DNA of 64,000 nt, taken from assembly GCA_036426205.1 (NCBI GenBank), contig CM071570.1:4787872-4851871 (forward strand), read 5' to 3'. Shown here piece after piece: positions 44,975 through 56,274 of the stretch. The stretch comes from Ascaphus truei (lineage: Eukaryota > Chordata > Amphibia > Anura > Ascaphidae). The notes under the pieces are model-generated. The model did no database searches, was not told where the DNA came from, and saw only the letters and a list, made by a program, of their open reading frames with translations. The translations under genes were made by a program, and so were the position numbers. Position 1 is the first letter of the stretch; each line of letters opens with the position of its first letter.

Positions 44975-45115
44975 GAGGTATCAGTACCGTGTTAGCCGAG
45001 CTTCAATAATCACAAAATAAATAGATGATACCGTTCTGTGGCTAACGAAATGCTTTTATTTGTGCGAGCTTTCGAGATACACTGATCTCTTCTTCCGGCG
45101 ATGTTACAATACATA
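44975..45115 (-). mobile_element. Short hammerhead-bearing repeat (inverted relative to 38.6 kb)
   Basis: Reads on the minus strand from CATCGCCGGAAGAAGAG through GAAAGCTCGCAC and GCCACAGAACGGTATCATC to GGTACTGATACCTCTAC, the common ending of this repeat, followed by (TA)n. It sits just upstream of transposase exon 1. Confidence 0.7.
45064..45098 (-). ncRNA. Hammerhead-ribozyme-like motif 12
   Basis: Minus strand: core CGGAAGAA, hairpin GAGAT/ATCTC (loop CAGTGT), GAAA, palindrome AGCT, then C. Better hairpin than motif 8 from the same family. Confidence 0.4.
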
Positions 45116-45524
45116 CTCAATGAAGATTCATGCCACAACTAGGCTAGCTGCCATGCTCTTTGCCTCTTTGCCTCACTTTCTTTGTGCCTTGCTGGTTCCT
45201 CGTGGTCGCTGCACTGTGACGTCACCCCGTGTCAGGTACGCCTCCCGACCCGCCTCCACCCACAAGCCCACCTACCAGAGCACACGCTCTGTCTGATGGC
45301 AAGAACATGAAAAGTAGCCGCTTGGTAAGCGAGAGGTGAGCATAGCAAGCATCAGTGCTGTAGAGCACAGCCACGCTCCACTATAAACACAGCATAACAG
45401 GGACAGTTTGCATGGTAATGCAGAGGAACTCTTTCTCCAAGAAAACCCCTCAGGACTTGTGTTCTTCAATGGTGCCAGTAGTGTCCCATTCCCCGGATGG
45501 GGTAATGGGCCACAGGACACCAAT
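45116..45524 (+). other. 3' internal end of the long-LTR element
   Basis: Non-coding sequence ahead of the right LTR. The boundary between Harbinger flank and retroelement is not defined. No envelope-like frame is present. Confidence 0.4.
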
Positions 45525-45537
45525 TGAGAAGGGGAGG
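45525..45537 (+). promoter_or_regulatory. Polypurine tract of the long-LTR element
   Basis: GAGAAGGGGAGG lies immediately before TGTCATGG, the first bases of the right LTR, where plus-strand priming is expected. Confidence 0.75.
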
Positions 45538-48144
45538 TGTCATGGGGGGGTTTATTAGCCCTGTAATAAAGGGGTTACTCCCAAGCTGGCAAACCCTACA
45601 ACCGTCCAGAAGGTGAGGGGTTAATGTAATTAGGTGTAATACTTTGTATGCATTTCCCTGCTTCAGCACAAAATGTATCCCCCCCTTCAGTTTTAATATA
45701 TGTCCTGGTTACCTGTGTTTTACACTTGCAGTGTATGCACCAAGCACATACACTGGGATCGGGTCGGGAGGGAAAGGGTTAATGGTGTTTGTATGTTTAT
45801 GACCCTTTGTTCCCCTTCCCGCCTTTTCACCCTCCATTTGCAACACTGTCCCATAGGTCACCATTGGAGCTCCATAGGAGTCTATGGAGATTTCAAGGGT
45901 TTGGGCCCGATACCTAAGAAGACCAGCAGGTGGAGCCCGAGCGGATTAGCGGAGCTCCCCTTTGAAATAAATGACACAATGCATTTCAATGGGACAACCT
46001 CGAGTCCGCTCTCTAAGAATGAGTTGGCTGTCTGCCAAACCGCAATATCTAAAAGCCGATACAAACCTCCAAGAAAGAGCTTTAATCGCTAAATTGCCGT
46101 GGGAACTAGTTTACGGTTAAGTTCACCATAATTAAAATTTGTAACTCCAGTTCTGGGGCAGCTAGCAATAAACTTCTTTTTGCCCCTAGCTCGGGGGGCC
46201 CCCTTACTCAACCCAACAGGGTCCGACGGGCAATGACAGCTCCGGCATGATTGCATGGCAATTTCCAGCCCTCTGCCACCAACCGAACGGAGTATGGTTA
46301 ACTGTTTAAAGTGTGGTTCTGCCATTGACTTCAATGGCGGAGAAATACAACTTGTGAAACATGTGGTTTTAAAATCCAATAGTGTTATCTCCGGTTCGGT
46401 GGGTCACAGCGAGCTGAAAGTTGGCCACCATCGAAAGTCCACTCCGGCATGAGGGCATGGCATTTTGAGCCCACTCGGCTCAACCGAAAGGAATATTTTA
46501 ATAAATGTAAGATATTAAAAATGTACTGTATTTCATGTCTCCTGTAAAGCCAGCAAAAGTCACTGGCCCATAAGGTATGTTAATGGACAGGGGGCGACAG
46601 TATGTCTTCAGAAAGACCACTGATCAAAGGCTCATCCCCCCAGATTGTGTATACAGGGTGGAGATAAAGCAGACATGGCCATTTGAACTAAGTCATACAG
46701 GACACCTGCAAGCTCATATTGAACCCCCAAAATAACCACTACATATATATAAGCATATAAGTGTCACGGCAGACCACATCCCATTCTTCCTGGTAATGCA
46801 CAGGTTATTAAAAATTTATATTAGTGTTCGGGACCCTTGAGATGTGGTCTGCCGTGTTGTGGCTCAGGGGCTTACAACACTTTGGCCAAAATGTTAAACT
46901 AAAAGACCATTTTATTTAATAGATATCTATACATATATATTTAGGCACTGTACCGTGTATACATTTCACTGCATGTGCACTGAGCTCTGTCTGTGTTTCA
47001 TGTTCTGTCTCTGGTTTTAAATATATATTGCCATGCTCAGTAGCACTCCTCTGTGACACTTATATGCTTATATATATATATATATATATATGTTGTGGTT
47101 ATTTTGGGGGTTCAATATGAACTTGCAGGTGTCCTGTATGTTTTACAATTCTTGTTCAGCTGGTCTTAGCTGATTGGAGGGTGGCTCTTCCTATTTTGTT
47201 GAAGCTCACCCCCTCCCACATTTAAGTGGTTAAAAGCTTACTCCATAGCATCTCCCACTCTCAGGGGAACTTGCTTGCTTGCAGTACGATTGTGACAAAT
47301 CTAATACAGAGTGCTTTTCCTGGTAATGTACAGGTTAATAAAAGCTTCAATCAGACTTAGAACTATGCAACTAATTTTGACAGATTTATTATAAATCATT
47401 CTTCCTGGTAATGCACCGGTTATTAAGAATGTATATTAGTGTTAGGGATATTGAGATGTGGTCTGCCGTGTAGTGGCTCAGGGGCTTACAACACTTTGGC
47501 CAAAATGTTAAACTAAAATACCATTTTATTTAATAGATATCTATACATATATATTTAGGCACTGTACCGTGTATAAGTTTCACTGGATGTGCACTGAGCT
47601 CTGTATGTGTTTCATGTACTGTCTCTGGTTTTAAATACATTTGAACTAAGTGCCATAATTTATACCTTCAGTCAGGATTCCCCGGTCCAGGTTCCATCTT
47701 GCAGACTTGGAGACGCCATTTTTTTTAGAGTGGGGTTAGGGAAATGGGACTCTGACTTAGGGATTATGTGCATGTGCCAGCCACCGGGGGGCAGGTAGTA
47801 TAATGCTTCCCACACGAGCTGGCTAAAGGTAATTGGGTCCAGGTAATTGTTAACCAATACCTGAAACCCAATGTTAGGGTATAGAGCCCAAAACACATAT
47901 AAACGATTGTAAGCTCTATACCCAGTGTTCTTCGTGATTTTACCTGATGCCTGATGAACTGCTAACCTGAATCCTGGTTATTTCATTGTCCCCTTCCAAA
48001 GTAAGTATATATTCTGTTTGTTATTTGTCCAACCTTGTGTGTCCACCTTGTTTTAAGGAATAAAATCTCTTTATCATATCACAGTCGTATTCAATTCAAC
48101 CCAGTTATTTGGAGTATATTATAACCCTGTAAGCTACCGTGACA
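45538..48144 (+). repeat. Long-LTR retroelement, 3' LTR with nested insertion
   Basis: Begins TGTCATGG and ends CCGTGACA, followed by the target duplication GACAA (48,145-48,149). Length 2,607 bp, of which 958 bp are an insertion (46,694-47,651). It has the same poly-A region as the 5' LTR (GGAATAAAATCTC, about 48,057). Confidence 0.9.
46694..47637. mobile_element. Fold-back element plus direct repeat inserted in the 3' LTR
   Basis: Flanked by CATTTGAACTAAGT at 46,680-46,693 and 47,638-47,651. The first half is bounded by inverted arms of about 65 bp (46,695-46,763 and 47,053-47,141; words ATTTTGGGGGTTCAATATGA and GACACTTATATGCTTATA). A block of about 240 bp (46,787-47,027, starting TCTTCCTGGTAATGCA) recurs directly at 47,398-47,632. 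No coding sequence. Confidence 0.8.
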
Positions 48145-48149
48145 GACAA

Positions 48150-48790
48150 CCAGACCTTGTCGCCAGGTTTAAGGTCCAGAGCAGGTCTGCAGTGGCGATC
48201 TGCCTGATTCTTCCACCTATTGACTGCTTGCCTGATGTTGACCTGGATCCTTTTCCACAAGTCTTGTAATGTTTTGATTCTGTCATCTGCCGCTGAGACC
48301 CCTGAGGAAGGTAGAAAAGAGGGAGAGTTGATGGGTTGAATCCATAATTTACGAAGAAAGGAGACTCCAGGGTTGCGTTGTTATGGGCGAATTCTGCCCA
48401 GAGTAAGAGTTCAGCCCAGTCATCTTGGGAGTCTGATATAAAGCAACGTAGATGCTGTTCAAGAGACTGATTGGTCCTCTCCGTTTGACCATTAATCTGT
48501 GGGTGGTATCTCAATGAGAAATGGAGAGCGATACCTAGCTGGAGACAAAACAAGCGCTAGAAACGGGAAATAAATTGCGAGCCTCTATCTGAAACAATTA
48601 CCAAGGGTACTCCATGTAACCAAAAGATCTCCCTGATGAACATGTCAGCTAATTTGGTAGAATTGGGGAGGCCCTTGGGGGGTATGAAGTGGGCCTGTTT
48701 TGAAAATCGGTCCACTCCTACAAGAATTGTGTTCATACCCTTGGGACTAGGTAAATCCACAATGAAATCCATGGACAAATGTGTTGAGTT
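48150..48790 (-). pseudogene. Gypsy integrase catalytic domain
   Basis: Minus strand. The frame 48,778-48,557 carries MDFIVDLP, VDRFSKQAHFIPP (first catalytic Asp in DFI) and VSDRGSQF (second Asp). The frame 48,553-48,150 carries HPQINGQTERTNQSLEQHLR (third residue, Glu). A one-frame shift near 48,555 separates them. The enzyme joins element DNA to the chromosome. The C-terminal part continues across the inserted long-LTR element into 16,240-16,619. Confidence 0.9.
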
Positions 48791-50290
48791 TGAAGAAGAC
48801 CTGAAGGAGGTATTCTGGGCGTTTTAGTCCTGGCACACGTAGGGCCACCAAAAGGTGCGAGAGATGAGGTCCAGAGTCCTCTTGGTGCCGGGGTGCCCTG
48901 CCGATTTGGATGAATAACTCCACTTGAGGACCTTCTTACGATGCAGGGAAGAAGTGAAGAGACGGTCCTATGGAGGCGAGATGCCAGGAGGAATGTGGCT
49001 TTGTTGCCGGACAATGTCTTTGAGCGATCCAAATGATGTGGCCGAAAGAATACATTTGGGTGGTAGAATGGGTTTTTGCTGATCCTCAGTCTTGTTGTCC
49101 AGTGAAAATTATCGAGATAAGGTGTCAGCTTTGACATTCTTGGATCCAGGAAGGTAGGAAATTATTAAATTAAATCTAGAGAAAAAGAGTGACCATCTGG
49201 CTTGTAGGGCTCCCAGGCGACGTGCGCCTTCAATGTAAAGCAAGTTATTATGATCCATGAGGATAGTTATTGGATCTTTGGTACCCTCCAGCAGATGTCT
49301 CTATTCTTCGAGGGCCAATTTAATGGCTAAGAGTTCCCGGTTCCCAACATCGTAGTTGCATTGGGCCGGAGATTTTTTTCCAAAAAGAATGCACGTGGAT
49401 GCAACCTGGATAGGGAATTCTTCCTTTGAAATAGAACAGCGCCTACACCCACATCAGAACCGTCAACTTTAATAGTAAAAGGAAGTTTGGGATTAGGATG
49501 AATAAGAATAGGGGCGGACACAAAGGCCTTCTTGAGACGGGCAAAAGACTGAAGTGCAGCAGCGGGCCAGGAAGCAGGTCTGCTCCTTTCTTGGTTAATT
49601 CCGTAAGTGGAGCCACTAGGGAAGAGAAATTTTGGATGAACCTATAATAATAATTTGAGAATCCGAGAAAACGCTGTACTGCTTTAAGGGAAATCGGTTG
49701 TGGCCAATCCAGGACTGCTTTGACCTTGGCGGGATCCATGGTGAGGCCGGTATCAGAACTGATGTACCCTAGGAAAATGGTAGATGAAAACTACATTTCT
49801 CCAGTTTGGCAAAAAGTTTGTTCTTGCGTAAGCGCAGGAGCACTTGTTTCACGTTAGAGATGTGTTCCTGGCTGGATTTAGAGAATATTAATATGTCATT
49901 AAGATAGATGATTACAAAGGAGTTAAGAAGATCCCTGAACACTTAATTTACGAAATCCTGAAACACGGCTGGGGCATTGCACATGGCATTGAAAGGCATG
50001 ACCAAGTACTCATAATGTCCATCTCTGCTGTTGAAAGCAGTCTTCCATTCATCACCCTATCGGATCCTGACCAGATTATAGGCACCTCATAAATCCAATT
50101 TAGAGAAAATACTAGCTCCTTGTAATCGATCAAACAGTTCAGAAATGAGGGGCAAATGGTAGCGTTTTTTGACGGTGATTTTGTTGAGAGACCGAAAATC
50201 TATGCAGGATGTAAGGTTCCATCCTTTTTCTTCACAAAGAAAAACCCTGCGCCCGCAGGAGAGGTAGATTGACGTATAAATCCCTTCTGT
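48791..50290 (-). pseudogene. Gypsy reverse transcriptase and RNase H
   Basis: Minus strand. The polymerase region holds the catalytic YLDD within VIIYLDDILIFS (about 49,880-49,915), preceded by broken palm and finger segments (50,000-50,290). The connection/RNase H region follows: [16 protein letters not shown] (about 49,620-49,680) and the [13 protein letters not shown] block with an RNase H Asp (about 49,430-49,470). The N-terminal zinc region of integrase is expected at 48,800-49,200 but is poorly preserved. Several stops and frameshifts make this inactive. Confidence 0.85.
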
Positions 50291-51063
50291 AAGTTCTCTG
50301 CAAAATATTCATTCATTGCCTTGGTTTCAGGCATAGACAACAGATAGGAAGTCCCTCTAGGAAGTATGGTGCCTGCAAGTAGATCAATGTGACAATCGAA
50401 CGGGCGGTGAGGGGGTAGAACCTCCGATCTGACCTTATCGAAGATGTCCCAAAACTCAGCGTACTCTTCCGGCAATTGTACCCTTTCTTTCTCCTCGGAC
50501 ACGGTGGTACCCCCAATGCTACTTGTTTCAAGGATGCAATTCTTATGGCAATAGGCGTTCCATTGAATGGGTTCCTTATTGACCCAATCCACCCGAGGAT
50601 TGTGTATCTGTAGCCAGGGTAGCCCGAGGATCACGCTGATGGAAGGCGTGTGGATAACATTGAATTGGATATTTTCCAGGTGTGTATTTTGTACCTTGAG
50701 TTGAAGCACCTCTGTCTCCAAGGAGATAAACACCGGCTGAAGAGGTCTTCCGCCAATGGCTTCAAGAGCGATGGGCTTCTTTCTGCGCCTGGTCAGAACT
50801 AGATGGCATTCTGCGAAAGCTTGATCTATGAAGTTTCCTCTGAGACCTGAATCGAGGAAAGCAAGTGTAGATACTTGGAAGCCCTCCCCATAAAGAGTAA
50901 TGGGGATAAGAATGCGAGAAGGGTTGTCAGTAGAAATAGGGGAGAGAAAAAGCGTTCCCATTGAAACTCCCCCGGGTCTCATGGGAACTTTGCGTTTCCC
51001 GACTTTTGGGAACAGACATATGCAAAATGTCAGAAACACTGCAGTAAAGTCATAGACCCGCAT
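50200..51063 (-). pseudogene. Gypsy protease and start of reverse transcriptase
   Basis: The longest open gypsy frame (287 codons). The retropepsin active-site triad appears as LDSG in AFLDSGLRGNFID (about 50,823-50,861), followed by a hydrophobic ILGLPWLQIHNP block (about 50,600-50,635) typical of gypsy proteases. The frame then enters the reverse transcriptase N-terminus with RPFDCHIDLL and GFFFVKKKDGTL (about 50,200-50,240). Confidence 0.9.
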
Positions 51064-51916
51064 TCTTGCGTCGTAATTTCTCAGATTTGGAGAGACTAGT
51101 ACCCCCTAATTGCATAGGCTCTGATGTATCTGGGGAAGAAATCTCAGCTTTGCTCACCTGACCGAGATGGATCTGGGATAGGGTGACACGATGACGAGCC
51201 TTCTCTGATCTCCTCTCCAGGAGGCGGCAATCCACTTTGATACAGACGGCAATAAGTTTCTCCAAATCGGTAGGACGGTCATAGGCTGCCAGCTCATCCC
51301 AAAAGGCCACGGCCAAAGCTTAGTTGTTTCAGTCAGTTTCTGCAGCTATAGTTCTAAAATCGAGTACGTATTTGGCGACTGGATGATTGCGTTGAGTGAC
51401 ATGAAAAAGTTCAGAAGAAGCACATAACTTACGACCAGGTGTATCAAACACCTTCCGGAACTCTCGGGCAAAGGTTCTGATATCCTGTGTGAGGTTGGAT
51501 CTTCATTCCCAGATGGGAGAGGCCCAGGAAAGAGCGTCATCTATATGAAGAAAAACGATATATGCCACCTTAGCGCGGGGTGCAGTGTAGTGTGACGGAT
51601 TCATTTCAAATTGTATAAAGCATTGATTCAAAAAACCCCGTCATTCGTGAGGGTCACCCCCATAGCGGTTGGGGGCTGATAAACGAGGTTCTAGGGGTAA
51701 AGGCAAAGCTGGAGTAGTGGAAAGATCAGGAACAGCAGGCACAAGAGGGGGATGCGGTTCCTGTAGGGTACGAGAAAGAGAGTGAAAGTCCTCCTGAAGG
51801 GAGAGCATGTTTTGCTCACTACCCACAATTTTTTCCTCTAGGATAGACAGGTACCTTGCGTGTGTGCGCAGGACTCTTCCTACCTCAGCGGTGTCAGAGT
51901 TTGTGTGGCTGAGCAT
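51050..51916 (-). pseudogene. Gypsy Gag (sushi/PEG10-like)
   Basis: The N-terminal frame (51,916-51,641) has a coiled-coil-like heptad segment (EEKIVGSEQNMLSLQEDFHS) and the conserved RLSAPNRYGGDP lead-in to the capsid. The C-terminal frame (51,316-51,050) has FWDELAAYDRPTDLEKLIAV and EPMQLGGTSLSKSEKLRRK, the segment that in sushi-type and PEG10/RTL Gag proteins precedes a zinc knuckle. The middle (51,640-51,317) is frameshifted. The zinc knuckle itself is decayed near 51,040-51,060. This family resemblance places the element in the Tf1/sushi chromovirus group. Confidence 0.85.
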
Positions 51917-51969
51917 ACTGTAACACGTTCCTTACCACAAACGAAGCGCGACTGCGGTGCTGAGGTAGG
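51879..51969 (-). promoter_or_regulatory. Candidate self-priming hairpin of the gypsy element
   Basis: CCTACCTCAGC (51,879-51,889, start of gag) and GCTGAGGTAGG (51,959-51,969, in the LTR about 45 bp from its end) are exact 11-nt complements. No tRNA-type primer site follows the LTR; only two bases separate it from the Gag ATG. Members of the Tf1/sushi group prime with the folded 5' end of their own RNA, which this pairing would permit. Confidence 0.45.
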
Positions 51970-52855
51970 GAATTGGTTAATGCCTACCCACAGTCATGCG
52001 GGCGCTCCTAGGATGTAGAGTATCGTGCAAGCCAGGTCAGGATGCTAGATTGGAGAATATTTGTAAGTACTTGCCAGGTCAGGAGTGGAGACTTGCAGAT
52101 CATCAGGGTGTGTAGCCAAGTTCGGAATTGGAGAGTAGCGGATCGTCGGGGTACGTAGCCAGATTCAGGATAGGAAAGTATCGGATCGTTGGAGTACTTA
52201 GCCAAGGTCAGGACTGGAGACAGGAGAATGGTCATTCATTGCCGGATGAGGAGAGGTGCAGAGTCCAAGAGATATGCAGGGTTAGGCAACAAGGGGTTAA
52301 CAAGCAAGGCAAGGTCACAGGAGCTGGAATGCACCAAGGCACGGTGTCACACTAGACTATGTTCAGCAATGAGAGTAGGCAGCTGGAAGGTATATAAAGG
52401 AAGGGCCTCCAATTGCCAGCCAGGGCGGAATCAGGAAGTAGACTCCAATAGGCTTCAGGTGCACAGAGGTGTGCCCTATAATGCAGCCTAATCAGGGATG
52501 GGGGCGGAACCGATCACTCCCACGCCGGTCCTGTCTGTCATTAGAGCGGATGGGGGTGGAACCAATTGCGTGCCGACCCATGCGCCACGGAGGTCAGGGG
52601 GTGGAGCCTGAGACGCACATCACTCCCACGCCGGTCCTGTCTATCATTAGAGTGGGGAAGAGCTTGGAACTCACGTCAGCGGGGAGGCTGGAAAAGCGCA
52701 CCCGTCGCGTGTCAGAGCGGGGGACAGATGCAGAACCTGCGCGCGGAGAGTCAGGGCGTGCAAGATCCACGCACGCGTAACTGGACCTCGAGACAGCGCA
52801 TGCTGAGTGTCAGTCATGGAAGGGTTATTTAGGTGAGGAGACGGTTTGAGTCACA
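51919..52855 (-). repeat. Chromodomain gypsy element, right LTR (5' LTR)
   Basis: 937 bp; plus-strand termini TGTAACACG and GAGTCACA, flanked by GTAAA (52,856-52,860, matching 15,239-15,243). Rich in GCCAGGTCAGGA-type internal repeats and in CACTCCCACGCCGGTCCTGTC words. Confidence 0.9.
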
Positions 52856-52904
52856 GTAAAACCATAGAATTCAAAGAGGGTGTACTTTCTTTTTCACACA
52901 AATG
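52856..52904 (+). mobile_element. Tc1-A, right terminal inverted repeat
   Basis: GTAAAACCATAGAATTC through GGGTGTACTTTC to CACACAAATG, followed by TA (52,905-52,906). This closes the Tc1 element opened at 8,673. One base is missing near the tip relative to the left end. Confidence 0.9.
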
Positions 52905-52909
52905 TATGT

Positions 52910-53030
52910 ATTTGTATATATATATATATATATATAGATATAGATATATAATATATATATATATAATATATCTATATATATTAATTTATATATATATATT
53001 TATATATTATATATATATATATATATATAT
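52910..53030. repeat. (TA)n microsatellite
   Basis: About 120 bp of interrupted TA/GATA repeats. Confidence 0.95.
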
Positions 53031-54181
53031 GTACTAGCTGAGAGACCCGGCGTTGCCCGGGACATGAATTAATAATAATTGTTTGGTGGGGGGGTGAATT
53101 TTGGGAGGGGAGGTGGGGGGGTGAATCTTGGGTAGGTAGGGGGGTGAATCTTGGGTGGGTGTGAATCTTGGGTGAGGGGGTGTGAGTCCCCCCTGTCCCA
53201 GGCGATCGGTTCCACCCCCCTGTCCCCAGTGCTTGTTTCCTCCCCCCCTCTCCCTGGTGGTGTTTCTCCCCCCACCTGTCACCTGTGCGTGTTCCCCCCC
53301 CCCTCTCCACCCCTCCCCGGCGCCTTTGCACTGCTGCCTCTCTACACACAGCTGGGGTGCGTCACTGGTAGGGTCGCCACTCCCTGGCGCCTTTGCACTG
53401 CTTCCTCTCTACACACAGCTGGGGTGCGTCACTGGTAGGGTCGCCAGACGTCCCCTATAGACGGGATGGTCCTGTTGTCCCTGAAAGGCCGATATACGCA
53501 ATTATCCCGTATTTGAAAGAGCAACGGGACAATTTAGGGGTGTATGCCGATCGGGGCGGCCATGATGGGAGAAGGATGGTGGTGCAGGGGTGGTGCCCGA
53601 CTCAGCAGTCCAACCTGGAAGTCAATTACAACTTCCACCATCTGACGCCAGGTTGGGCTACCCTAGACAGATAGTAGCTGTGGACTGCGACTGAGCACTT
53701 TTTGTGAGGGGGGGAGAAATTGATTGGGATCCTTCCACCCCCAATCCCTGGCACTCCCGGCAACCCCGCTGAGGGGATAGAGAACAGGACCCGCAGGTGG
53801 TGAGAGCTGCAGGTGAGGGAGGTGATGGGGGGGAGCCAGCCAGGAGGTGAGCTGCGGGCGATGGGGGGTGTGGGGAGAAAGCCGGCGAGGAGGTGAGCTG
53901 CGGGTAAGTAGGGGTGATGGGGGGGAGCCGGCGGTCCGGGCCACGGAGTGAGGCGGAGACCGGAGAGTGGCTGAGTGGTTGTGCGTGTCTGTCCCACCCC
54001 CGAGCTGTGTTGTGGCGGGTGAAAATGTGGCAGTTGGGTATGTGAGGTCATAGAACAACACAGGTCAATTAGAGGCGTGAGGGGGTGGGACTGGGCCATG
54101 GACCAATCAGATTGGCCAGAGGCTGTGTGACAGACTGACGGACCAATCAGATTGCCCAGAAGCACAGCAAACAAACAACGT

Positions 54182-54185
<4 letters not shown>
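53031..54185. mobile_element. 1.15-kb GC-rich repeat bounded by TA tracts
   Basis: Starts TACTAGCTGAGAGACCC with GGCGTTGCCCGGG and ends AACAAACAACGTTTTC before a TA run. Inside are a G-rich tandem section (GGGGGGTGAATCTTGGG, 53,080-53,175), a 60-bp direct duplication (GCGCCTTTGCACTGCT, 53,326 and 53,386) and two copies of GGACCAATCAGATTG (54,099 and 54,140). No protein frame with a known domain. I recognise the GGCGTTGCCCGGG end as a widespread vertebrate repeat terminus but do not name the family. Confidence 0.6.

Positions 54186-54210
<25 letters not shown>
54186..54210. repeat. (TA)n microsatellite
   Basis: TA run separating two repeats. Confidence 0.95.
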
Positions 54211-54213
<3 letters not shown>

Positions 54214-55165
54214 TGCAACAAAAAAAGTATCCTTATGAAAAAGCACACAGGCATACACATGATAACAATACAAAATGTATTATGGTGAAATTAAAACAAG
54301 GGGAGAAAGGTTAAAAGAGGAGTGGCACTCACATCTACCAGAACACATGTTCATGAGGCAAAGGCACATAAAAAGGTCAAAAGATATATATATATACCGA
54401 CAAATCATCAATCAGTATAGACAGCTCTAAATTTGATATATATCATGCTTGTACACAAACTGCAGTTCTGTGCATAGAAAAATAGAGCATAACTGTGATT
54501 CAGGCAGTAAATCCACTCCAATGCATTTCGACTAAAACGGTCTTCTTCGGGGAGGAATGAGCTAGTATTTATAGGGAAATAGTGTGAGCAGTATTCGCGC
54601 CAAAAAATGCTTTAAATATATGTTCCTGTATATCTGCAGTTTCATCAGACCATTTCTGTCTGCATCAGCAGCAGTTGTTGATACAGTGTTTAGTATTCAT
54701 TATTCAGTCCTGTATATGCACACTGGAGGTGCCTGAGATAATGTGAAAATTCTCTTAAACCATGGCTGTTTGGAATTGTTTTCATAACCAATATGTCTGC
54801 TATATATTCTATACTCAGTTCATGTTTTGTATACCCTTTGTGGCAAATACATGTTGTTACATTTATCTTGTCATGACGTTATTTATGCCATTGATATGTC
54901 CATCCTATGTCACAATTAACACCATGTGACCTTTTTAGACCTAACAGCAGGTCTATACTTTTCGTCAAAAATGTGGGAGTCTGTGGAGTGGGACCCCTAC
55001 CCCCTTTCAGTACAGAGGCCCTGGCTATTCCTATTCTGGTCTTGTATACCCTGCATGGATGGTGATATAAACTCATAGCAGCCTTAGCTGCCTGCAGCCA
55101 TGCTCTGAAGCAGATATGCTTTTAAGTAGATATGTTTGAAGTATTTATGAAGTTTAAAAAGGAAG
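54211..55165 (-). mobile_element. Hammerhead-bearing repeat, tandem unit 1
   Basis: Non-coding, about 950 bp, from TTGCAACAAAAAAAG to AAGTTTAAAAAGGAAG. Carries motif 13. Nearly identical to 55,261-56,240 in direct orientation. Tandem LTR-like copies with a hammerhead are the layout known for Penelope-like elements, but no Penelope reverse transcriptase is present here. Confidence 0.8.
54518..54552 (-). ncRNA. Hammerhead-ribozyme-like motif 13
   Basis: Minus strand: core CCGAAGAA, short hairpin GAC/GTC, GAAA, palindrome ATGCAT, then T. Confidence 0.4.
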
Positions 55166-55194
55166 GGATGTATGTATGTATGTATGTATGTATG

Positions 55195-55228
<34 letters not shown>

Positions 55229-55260
55229 TGTATGTATGTATATATATATATATATATATA
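55166..55260. repeat. (TATG)n(TA)n microsatellite
   Basis: Simple repeat at the junction of the tandem units. Confidence 0.95.
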
Positions 55261-56240
55261 TATTGCAACAAAAAAAGTTTCCTTCTGAAAAAGCACACGG
55301 GCATACACATGATAACAATACAAAATTTATTATGGTGAAATTAAAACAAGGGGAGAAAGGTTAAAAGAGGAGAGGGACTCACATCTACCAGAACACATGT
55401 TCATGAGGCAAAGGCACATAAAAAGGTCAAAAGATATATATATATACCGACAAATCATCAATCAGTATACAGTGACAGCTCTAAATTTGATATATATCAT
55501 GCTTGTACACAAACTGCAGTTCTGTGCATAGAAAAATAGAGCATAACTGTGATTCAGGCAGTAAATCCACTCCCACGCATTTTGACTAAAACGGTCTTCT
55601 TTGGGGAGTGGTGAGGGGAGGAATGAGCCAGTATTTATAGGGAAATAGTGTGAGCAGTATTCGCGCCAAAAAGTGCTTTAAATATATGTTCCTGTACTGT
55701 ATGTCTGCAGTTTCATCAGACCATTTCTGTCTGCATCAGCAGCTGTTGATGATACAGTGTTTAGTATTCATTATTCAGTCCTGTATATGTACACTGGAGG
55801 TGCCTGAGATAATGTGAAAATTCTCTTAAACCATGGCTGTTTGGAATTGTTTTCATAACCAATATGTCTACTATATATTCTATACTCAGTACATGTTTTG
55901 TATACCCTTTGTGGCCACTACATGTTGTTACATTTATCCTGTCATGACGTTATTTATGCCATTGATATGTCCATCCTATGTCACAATTAACACCATGTGA
56001 CCTTTTTAGACCTAACAGCAGGTCTATACTTTTCGTCATAGATGTGGGAGTCTGTGGAGTGGGACCCCCTACCCCCTTTCAGTACAGAGGCCCTGGCTAT
56101 TCCTATTCTGGTCTTGTATACCCTGCATGGATGGTGATGTAAACTCATAGCAGCCTTAGCTGCCTGCAGCCATGCTCTGAAGCAGATATGCTTTTAAGTA
56201 GATATGTTTGAAGTATTTATGAAGTTTAAAAAGGAAGGCT
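55261..56240 (-). mobile_element. Hammerhead-bearing repeat, tandem unit 2
   Basis: Second direct copy of 54,211-55,165, with a small duplication near GGGGAGTGGTGAGGGGAGG (55,602-55,621). A third partial copy of its last 100 bp is at 56,655-56,760. Confidence 0.85.
55573..55606 (-). ncRNA. Hammerhead-ribozyme-like motif 14 (decayed)
   Basis: Minus strand: core CCAAAGAA, hairpin GAC/GTC, then CAAAATGCGT: GAAA is lost and the palindrome is broken. A mutated relative of motif 13. Confidence 0.35.
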
Positions 56241-56274
56241 ATTTTATCAATGATCTCATCTCTTCTCTTTCCTC

